Of a stretch of DNA of 5,374 nucleotides, positions 1-5,374 are shown one piece after another; the stretch's first letter is position 1, and every line of letters begins with the position of its first letter. Source of the DNA: Amylibacter sp. (GTDB taxonomy: Bacteria; Pseudomonadota; Alphaproteobacteria; Rhodobacterales; Rhodobacteraceae); NCBI GenBank assembly GCA_030625465.1, contig DAOUQS010000149.1, forward strand, positions 1 through 5,374, given 5' to 3'. Below the pieces are notes generated by a model. It ran no database searches, was not told the origin of the DNA, and worked only from the letters and a program-made list of their open reading frames with translations. Made by a program: the position numbers and the translations under genes.

Positions 1-315
1 ACGTTGGGCCTGATGGCCGCAAAGCGTCGTTTGTTCGTCCTGCCTTCACTGATTACAACAGTGAAAGGAATGATCGCCGAGGAAAAGGGTGAAGTGACTG
101 CGGAAGTGATAGCAGCCAAGTCCCTGACCAAAGCGCAACAAGACAAACTTGCCAAGACGCTAGCCGCGACTGTGGGCAAGGATGTAAAAGTGACTGTCTC
201 CGTCGATGAAACGCTCATCGGCGGTTTGATCGTTAAAGTGGGTTCGAAAATGATTGATAGCTCAATCCGTTCGAAACTCTCCAATCTTCAAAATGCAATG
301 AAAGAGGTCGGGTAA
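1..315 (+). CDS. atpH: ATP synthase F1 subunit delta, C-terminal part (5' end outside window)
   Basis: Delta (OSCP-type) subunit, which joins the top of the F1 head to the peripheral b stalk and resists rotation of the head during ATP synthesis. The reading frame is open from the first base, so 104 residues plus the stop are present. The family is usually about 180-190 residues, so roughly 80 N-terminal residues, the helical domain that binds alpha, lie outside the window. Visible are the helix-to-sheet junction ([10 protein letters not shown], residues 3-12 of the visible part), the beta-sheet region, and the C-terminal family signature with [20 protein letters not shown] at residues 74-93. 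The internal TTG at base 4 and ATG at base 13 are ordinary codons, not starts. The stop TAA shares its last A with the atpA start codon, which suggests translational coupling. Family assignment is firm; only the 5' truncation limits it. Confidence 0.95.
   Translation, partial: TLGLMAAKRRLFVLPSLITTVKGMIAEEKGEVTAEVIAAKSLTKAQQDKLAKTLAATVGKDVKVTVSVDETLIGGLIVKVGSKMIDSSIRSKLSNLQNAMKEVG
301..307 (+). promoter_or_regulatory. atpA ribosome binding site inside the end of atpH
   Basis: AAAGAGG lies within the last codons of atpH and ends 7 bases before the atpA ATG at 315. With the one-base stop/start overlap (TAATG, 313-317), it supports the chosen atpA start and suggests that ribosomes finishing atpH can re-initiate on atpA. 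Confidence 0.6.
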
Positions 316-1853
316 TGGGTATCCAAGCTGCAGAAATTTCTGCGATCCTCAAAGATCAGATTAAGAATTTCGGTAAAGAAGCCGAAGTGGCCGAAGTTGG
401 CCGTGTTCTATCTGTCGGTGATGGTATCGCGCGTGTACACGGGCTGGACAATGTCCAAGCCGGTGAGATGGTTGAATTCCCCGGTGGTATCCGTGGAATG
501 GCCCTGAACCTTGAAGCGGACAACGTTGGTGTTGTTATCTTCGGTTCTGACAGCACCATTAAAGAAGGCGACATAGTCAAGCGTACAAACGCGATTGTGG
601 AAGTGCCTGTCGGCCCTGAATTGCTGGGTCGCGTTGTGGACGGTCTGGGCAATCCTATTGACGGCAAAGGCCCGATCAAAGCCAAGCGCCGCTCGACTGC
701 GGATGTGAAAGCACCGGGCATTATCCCGCGTAAATCAGTACACGAGCCTATGGCAACCGGTCTGAAATGTGTGGATGCCTTGATCCCGATTGGCCGTGGC
801 CAACGCGAATTGATCATTGGTGACCGTCAAACAGGTAAAACAGCGATCGCACTTGATACGATCCTGAACCAGAAATCATACAACGATGCTGCCGGCAAAG
901 ATGACAAGAACAAATTGTTCTGCATCTATGTAGCCATCGGCCAGAAGCGTTCAACTGTTGCACAGTTGGTCAAGAAACTGGAAGAAAAAGGCGCGATGGA
1001 ATATTCCATCGTGGTTGCCGCGACCGCGTCTGACCCGGCCCCGATGCAGTTCCTGGCACCATATGCCGCGACCTCTATGGGTGAATATTTCCGTGACAAC
1101 GGCATGCACGCACTGATGATTTATGATGACTTGACCAAACAAGCGGTTGCTTATCGTCAAATGTCATTGCTTCTGCGTCGCCCACCGGGACGTGAAGCTT
1201 ATCCGGGTGACGTGTTCTATCTGCACTCCAGATTGCTGGAACGTTCTGCGAAACTGAACGAAGATAACGGTTCTGGTTCATTGACAGCCTTGCCTGTGAT
1301 CGAAACCCAGGGCGGTGACGTGTCTGCGTTTATTCCGACAAACGTGATTTCCATCACCGACGGCCAGATTTTCTTGGAAACTGAATTGTTCTACCAAGGT
1401 ATCCGTCCGGCGCTGAACACAGGTCTGTCTGTGTCTCGTGTGGGTTCATCTGCGCAAACAAACGCGATGAAATCTGTTGCGGGTTCGATCAAACTGGAAT
1501 TGGCCCAGTACCGCGAGATGGCAGCATTTGCCCAGTTCGGTTCTGATCTGGATGCGTCAACCCAGGCCCTATTGGCCCGTGGCGAGCGTTTGACAGAATT
1601 GCTGAAACAACCGCAGTACTCACCGCTGACAACAGCCGAGCAGGTTATCGTGCTTTATGCAGGTACCAATGGCTATCTGGATGGTGTCGATGTGAAATCT
1701 GTTGGTCGTTACGAAGCTGATCTGTTGGCATTCTTGCGCAACAAGCACAGCGATTTGCTGGATTGGGTTTCGAAAGAAGATCCAAAGATCAAAGGCGAAG
1801 CCGAAGACAAGATCAAAGCCGCTGTAGAATCTTTCACTAAAGATTTTGCGTAA
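315..1853 (+). CDS. atpA: ATP synthase F1 subunit alpha
   Basis: Non-catalytic nucleotide-binding subunit of the F1 alpha3beta3 hexamer, peripheral at the inner membrane. It is 512 residues, the normal family length. In order it has an N-terminal helix and beta-barrel (about 1-95), the nucleotide-binding domain with P-loop GDRQTGKT at 169-176 and the Walker B-type strand ALMIYDDL at 266-273, and a C-terminal helical domain from about 380. The family signature [10 protein letters not shown] is at 365-374. It is followed directly by R375, which corresponds to the arginine finger (R376 in E. coli) that reaches into the neighbouring beta active site. The start is fixed by the TAATG overlap with atpH and an AAAGAGG site 7 bases upstream. 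The protein begins [16 protein letters not shown], typical of alphaproteobacterial alpha subunits. No insertion, frameshift or lost key residue was seen. Confidence 0.98.
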   Translation: MGIQAAEISAILKDQIKNFGKEAEVAEVGRVLSVGDGIARVHGLDNVQAGEMVEFPGGIRGMALNLEADNVGVVIFGSDSTIKEGDIVKRTNAIVEVPVGPELLGRVVDGLGNPIDGKGPIKAKRRSTADVKAPGIIPRKSVHEPMATGLKCVDALIPIGRGQRELIIGDRQTGKTAIALDTILNQKSYNDAAGKDDKNKLFCIYVAIGQKRSTVAQLVKKLEEKGAMEYSIVVAATASDPAPMQFLAPYAATSMGEYFRDNGMHALMIYDDLTKQAVAYRQMSLLLRRPPGREAYPGDVFYLHSRLLERSAKLNEDNGSGSLTALPVIETQGGDVSAFIPTNVISITDGQIFLETELFYQGIRPALNTGLSVSRVGSSAQTNAMKSVAGSIKLELAQYREMAAFAQFGSDLDASTQALLARGERLTELLKQPQYSPLTTAEQVIVLYAGTNGYLDGVDVKSVGRYEADLLAFLRNKHSDLLDWVSKEDPKIKGEAEDKIKAAVESFTKDFA

Positions 1854-1886
1854 CCCGAGGCCTTTTTGGAATAGGAGTTTGGATAG

Positions 1887-2759
1887 ATGCCAAACCTCAA
1901 GGACCTAAAAACACGGATCGAAAGCGTAAAGAATACGCGTAAGATCACCAAGGCCATGCAGATGGTAGCGGCAGCAAAACTGCGACGCGCACAAGAGGCG
2001 GCCGAAGCCGGTCGCCCCTATGCGGATCGTATGAATGCTGTGATGGCCAATTTGGCCGGTGCCTCTGCTGGTGCTGAAGGCGCGCCAAAGTTGTTGGCAG
2101 GATCAGGCGATGACAAAGTGCATCTTTTGGTCGTGGCAACATCCGAACGCGGGCTTTGCGGTGGTTTCAACTCTTCGATCGTGAAAATGGCACGTGCCAA
2201 GGCGGCTGAATTACTGGCCGATGGCAAGACCGTCAAAATGCTGACAGTCGGCAAAAAAGGCCGTGAACAGCTGAAGCGTGAATATGCAGACATCATGATT
2301 GATCACGTTGATCTGTCCGATGTGAAACGCCTTGGATATGTGAATGCCCAAGGTATTGCAACCGACGTGGTAGACCGCTTTAACGCAGGCGAATTTGATG
2401 TAGCGACGATTTTCTACAACAAGTTCGAAACTGTGATGAGCCAGATACCGACAGAATTGCAACTGATCCCTGCCAAGTTCGAAGCTCAAGAAGGTGCTGA
2501 AGCACCGTTTTATGAATACGAACCCGGTGAAGATGAAATTCTGGCCGAGCTGCTGCCGCGCGCACTGGCAACGCAGGTTTTCACAGCTTTGCTGGAAAAT
2601 GGCGCGTCAGAGCAAGGTGCGCGGATGTCCGCAATGGACAACGCAACCCGCAACGCTGGCGAAATGATCGACAAGCTGACTATCGTGTACAACCGTTCAC
2701 GCCAAGCTGCGATTACAAACGAATTGATCGAGATTATCTCGGGCGCGGAAGCGCTTTAA
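1887..2759 (+). CDS. atpG: ATP synthase F1 subunit gamma
   Basis: Central rotating shaft of the ATP synthase. Its N- and C-terminal helices form a coiled coil inside the alpha3beta3 head, and its globular part meets epsilon and the c-ring. It is 290 residues, normal for the family. The N-terminus has the conserved helix with [20 protein letters not shown] at 15-34. The middle has the Rossmann-like core strand [16 protein letters not shown] at 81-96. The C-terminus has the long helix ending in the family signature [15 protein letters not shown] at 276-290. The start ATG is preceded by AGGAG at 1873-1877, 9 bases upstream. The gap after atpA is only 33 bases and contains no terminator, so the gene is read as part of the atp operon. 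Nothing unusual was seen in its length or motifs. Confidence 0.97.
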   Translation: MPNLKDLKTRIESVKNTRKITKAMQMVAAAKLRRAQEAAEAGRPYADRMNAVMANLAGASAGAEGAPKLLAGSGDDKVHLLVVATSERGLCGGFNSSIVKMARAKAAELLADGKTVKMLTVGKKGREQLKREYADIMIDHVDLSDVKRLGYVNAQGIATDVVDRFNAGEFDVATIFYNKFETVMSQIPTELQLIPAKFEAQEGAEAPFYEYEPGEDEILAELLPRALATQVFTALLENGASEQGARMSAMDNATRNAGEMIDKLTIVYNRSRQAAITNELIEIISGAEAL

Positions 2760-4217
<1,458 letters not shown>

Positions 4218-4237
4218 TCGATAAAAGAGGGGCCATC

Positions 4238-4627
4238 ATGGCTACTATTCAATTCGACCTTGTGTCACCGGAACGTAAACTGGCGTCTATTGAAGCATCC
4301 GAGATTCATATCCCGGGTGCCGAAGGCGACTTTACCGCGATGGCTGAACACGCTTCATTGCTAACAACTTTGCGCCCCGGCGTTATCAAGGTTGTGGCAG
4401 GCAACGATGTGACCGAATATGTGGTTACAGGCGGCTTTGTTGAAGTGTCTGGCACATCTGCATCGGTTTTGGCGGAACAAGCGATGCCAAAATCCGAAGT
4501 GACTGCGGATATCGTGAACGGTTTTGTGGAAGCCGCGGAAGTGGCGGCAAAAGGCACGATCGGTGCTGAAAAAGACGTGGCCGACAAACGCATTGCAGAC
4601 ACCAAGGCGTTGTTGGATCAAATCTAG
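4238..4627 (+). CDS. atpC: ATP synthase F1 subunit epsilon
   Basis: Epsilon subunit, which binds the foot of gamma and the c-ring and couples rotation to catalysis; in many bacteria its C-terminal helices also restrain ATP hydrolysis. It is 129 residues, about ten shorter than the E. coli protein. The N-terminal beta-sandwich (1-88) is clear: FDLVSPERKL at 6-15, the conserved loop IPGAEGDFTAMAEHASLL at 25-42, and the strands ending in GGFVEVSG at 65-72. The C-terminal part (about 89-129) is alanine- and charge-rich and predicted helical, but short, so strong epsilon-type inhibition is doubtful; that is inference. The start is supported by GAGGGG at 4227-4232, 5 bases before the ATG, and by a 20-base gap after atpD. 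It is the last gene of the operon, with a terminator just downstream. Confidence 0.96.
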   Translation: MATIQFDLVSPERKLASIEASEIHIPGAEGDFTAMAEHASLLTTLRPGVIKVVAGNDVTEYVVTGGFVEVSGTSASVLAEQAMPKSEVTADIVNGFVEAAEVAAKGTIGAEKDVADKRIADTKALLDQI

Positions 4628-4652
4628 CGCCCAATCTTATACTGACTGTTTT

Positions 4653-4681
4653 AAAGCCCTGCCTTGTCGCGGGGCTTTTTT
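4653..4681 (+). terminator. Intrinsic terminator of the atp operon
   Basis: The left arm AAAGCCCTGC (4653-4662) pairs with GCGGGGCTTT (4669-4678) around a 6-base loop, giving a 10-bp stem with one G-U pair. The T run extends to 4681. It begins 25 bases after the atpC stop and marks the likely end of the atpHAGDC transcript. The lectin gene beyond it would need its own promoter or read-through. Confidence 0.85.
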
Positions 4682-4687
4682 CATTGT

Positions 4688-4701
4688 GTTATCAAAATAA
4701 C
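4688..4701. promoter_or_regulatory. Small inverted repeat upstream of the lectin gene
   Basis: GTTAT and ATAAC (4688-4692 and 4697-4701) form a perfect 5-bp inverted repeat with a 4-base spacer. It sits in the AT-rich gap between the atp terminator and the lectin gene, where that gene's promoter or operator would be expected. I could not identify a convincing -35/-10 pair here, and an arm of this size may occur by chance. Confidence 0.2.
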
Positions 4702-4720
4702 TCACGTTAAGTTGTCTGGT

Positions 4721-4725
4721 AAAGG
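4721..4725 (+). promoter_or_regulatory. Ribosome binding site that decides the lectin-gene start
   Basis: AAAGG lies only 2 bases before an ATG at 4728, too close for normal initiation, but 8 bases before a second in-frame ATG at 4734. The second spacing is standard, so the start at 4734 is preferred. Confidence 0.55.
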
Positions 4726-4733
4726 TAATGAGT

Positions 4734-5087
4734 ATGAAACGCGTCTACGCAAGTACAATCGGGATTGATCAAGGAACAGAGATGCTATTCTCTGATTTTG
4801 ATACCGATGGCGATATGTGGACAGGGAACGGCCCGCGCGAACGCCGTGTTGCCATTACATTTTCCGAGAACTTCAAGAATAAACCCAATGTCATGGTGAC
4901 ACTGGAAATGTTCGATATGGATAGCGGCACCAATCAACGCGCCGAAACCGTGGCCGAGAATATCACCGAAACCGGTTGTGATATTGTGTTTCGCACCTGG
5001 GGCGATACTAAAATCGCCCGCGCCCGTGCCGCATGGATGGCCATTGGCGGTGTGGACGCTGCGGATAACTGGGACGAGATGTATTAG
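4734..5087 (+). CDS. H-type lectin domain protein
   Basis: Small protein of 117 residues, almost all of it one H-type lectin (HPA-like, GalNAc-binding) domain at about 36-105. From memory it aligns without gaps to Helix pomatia agglutinin: AITF at 40-43, P51 and V53 in the second strand, TNQRA at 66-70, ENITETG at 75-81, FRTWGDTKI at 86-94, and the closing strand AAWMAIG at 99-105. There is no signal peptide or membrane segment, so it is probably cytoplasmic unless exported by another route. An in-frame ATG at 4728 would add two residues, but its spacing from AAAGG is poor. The gene lies 106 bases after atpC, beyond a terminator, and has its own terminator downstream. I recall this gene next to atpC in Rhodobacterales; its ligand and any role in ATP synthase are unknown. 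Its sequence shows no sign of recent transfer. The fold assignment is good; carbohydrate binding is not shown. Confidence 0.85.
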   Translation: MKRVYASTIGIDQGTEMLFSDFDTDGDMWTGNGPRERRVAITFSENFKNKPNVMVTLEMFDMDSGTNQRAETVAENITETGCDIVFRTWGDTKIARARAAWMAIGGVDAADNWDEMY

Positions 5088-5114
5088 AGGGTAGGGTGCT
5101 ACCACGCCTTATCG

Positions 5115-5146
5115 CCCCGTCGCCGTTTATTCGGTGGCGGGGTTTT
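5115..5146 (+). terminator. Intrinsic terminator of the lectin gene
   Basis: The left arm CCCCGTCGCCG (5115-5125) pairs with CGGTGGCGGGG (5132-5142) around the loop TTTATT. The stem is 11 bp with two G-U pairs and is followed by TTTT (5143-5146). It begins 28 bases after the lectin stop. The T run is short but the stem is strong. The G-U pairs would become A-C mismatches on the other strand, so it is built for + strand transcription. Confidence 0.8.
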
Positions 5147-5178
5147 ACGTTTCATTAGGGTGTGTAGGTTATAAGGAA

Positions 5179-5190
5179 GGCAGGCCTGCC
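5179..5190. repeat. Perfect 12-bp palindrome
   Basis: GGCAGGCCTGCC reads the same on both strands with no spacer. It lies 33 bases after the lectin terminator, in the gene-free tail. It could be a protein-binding site or part of a folded transcript; no known operator is recognised. Confidence 0.35.
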
Positions 5191-5211
5191 GTTTGTAGCT
5201 ATATGGCCGAA

Positions 5212-5231
5212 CAAGGGGTGGAAGACCCTTG
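5212..5231 (+). other. Short perfect hairpin in the 3' gene-free tail
   Basis: CAAGGG (5212-5217) and CCCTTG (5226-5231) form a 6-bp stem with an 8-base loop. GAA (5209-5211) and TTC (5238-5240) could add a short outer clamp. No T run follows, so it is not a terminator. It may belong to a larger folded RNA continuing to the right. Confidence 0.3.
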
Positions 5232-5239
5232 CACCTGTT

Positions 5240-5252
5240 CTTAACTGTTAAG
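5240..5252. promoter_or_regulatory. 13-base operator-like palindrome
   Basis: CTTAAC and GTTAAG flank a single central T, a perfect 6+1+6 inverted repeat. It sits just upstream of the set of pairing arms that starts at 5266, where a promoter or operator for that element could be. The two TTAA cores are 3 bases apart, not the 7 of a CtrA site, so CtrA is not supported. No regulator is recognised. Confidence 0.3.
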
Positions 5253-5374
5253 TCTGGTGGCTTTCGCATTTGGCGCTGTTACCCGCCCTTTGAAAACCCG
5301 ATGACTACTTTTGCTAGCAAGGGTGTTATACACTTGGAAGGGTGAAGGGTTTGTTAGGGCGGCGTGCGCTATGC
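5252..5374 (+). ncRNA. Candidate structured RNA, possibly 6S-like (runs off right edge)
   Basis: Colinear complementary arms could form a long interrupted rod: GCAT (5266-5269) with ATGC (5371-5374), GCGC (5273-5276) with GCGC (5366-5369), CCGCCCT (5283-5289) with AGGGCGG (5356-5362), and AAACCC (5294-5299) with GGGTTT (5347-5352). Inside lie two small hairpins, one around CTAG (5308-5323) and one with GTGT/ACAC arms (5323-5333). The two share a base and would compete slightly. The arms lack T-rich ends and no convincing gene covers them. A rod closed by an interrupted stem resembles the closing stem of 6S RNA, and the TTCGCA near 5264 followed by GC-rich arms is loosely like it. However, the inner 47 bases are short for a 6S central bubble plus terminal stem. 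The family is not established, the 5' end is a guess, and the 3' end is outside the window. A structured leader of a downstream gene is an alternative. Confidence 0.35.

Noticed and set aside
356..817. 153-codon open frame on the minus strand inside atpA
   Set aside because: It lies wholly within a well-supported atpA frame, resembles no family I know, and is an expected shadow of a conserved coding region. The same applies to the other minus-strand frames across atpA, atpG, atpD, atpC and the lectin gene.
1854..1886. Possible terminator between atpA and atpG (AGGCCTTTTT)
   Set aside because: AGGCCT is self-complementary but leaves no loop and has no useful stem, so the T run follows no hairpin. 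Read-through within the operon is expected.
4684..4712. Possible promoter for the lectin gene (TTGTGT, 17 bases, TTAAGT)
   Set aside because: Each hexamer matches only about half of the sigma-70 consensus, so it is no better than chance in an AT-rich gap.
5203..5244. Small open frame of 13 codons, MAEQGVEDPCTCS
   Set aside because: It has no Shine-Dalgarno sequence at a usable distance; the purine-rich AAGGAAGG ends 22 bases before the ATG. Its length is expected by chance, and it lies over the CAAGGG/CCCTTG hairpin.
5240..5252. CtrA binding site reading of the TTAA repeats
   Set aside because: A CtrA box needs two TTAA cores about 7 bases apart; these are 3 apart in inverted orientation.
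5301..5345. Small open frame of 14 codons, MTTFASKGVIHLEG
   Set aside because: It has no ribosome binding site upstream and sits inside the candidate RNA fold. Nothing supports translation.

Overview
The window carries the F1 part of a bacterial F-type ATP synthase in the order atpH-atpA-atpG-atpD-atpC, all on the + strand. A small H-type lectin-domain gene follows, then a gene-free but structure-rich tail that runs to the window edge. Three things point to an alphaproteobacterium, most likely the Rhodobacterales/roseobacter group: an F1-only cluster with no F0 genes between or after its members, a lysine/alanine-rich N-terminus on the beta subunit, and an H-type lectin gene right after atpC, an arrangement I recall from Rhodobacterales. 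Base composition looks fairly balanced for that group, which would fit one of its less GC-rich marine lineages. No finer placement is possible from this sequence.

Layout. Positions 1-315 hold the C-terminal part of the delta subunit (atpH), cut by the left edge. atpA (alpha) starts on the last base of the atpH stop codon. atpG (gamma), atpD (beta) and atpC (epsilon) follow with gaps of 33, 18 and 20 bases, each with a Shine-Dalgarno-like sequence, so the five genes read as one transcription unit. A good intrinsic terminator (4653-4681) closes the unit 25 bases after atpC. The lectin gene (4734-5087) comes next and has its own terminator (5115-5146). The last 228 bases (5147-5374) hold no convincing gene. 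They do hold several perfect palindromes and a colinear set of complementary arms (5266-5374) that could form a long interrupted RNA rod, open at the right edge.

Function. Alpha and beta make the catalytic hexamer, gamma is the rotating shaft, delta ties the head to the peripheral stalk, and epsilon sits at the foot of gamma on the c-ring. The catalytic motifs I could check in alpha and beta are intact, so this is an ordinary working F1. The less ordinary parts are the lectin gene, whose link to ATP synthase is positional only, and the possible structured RNA at the right edge.
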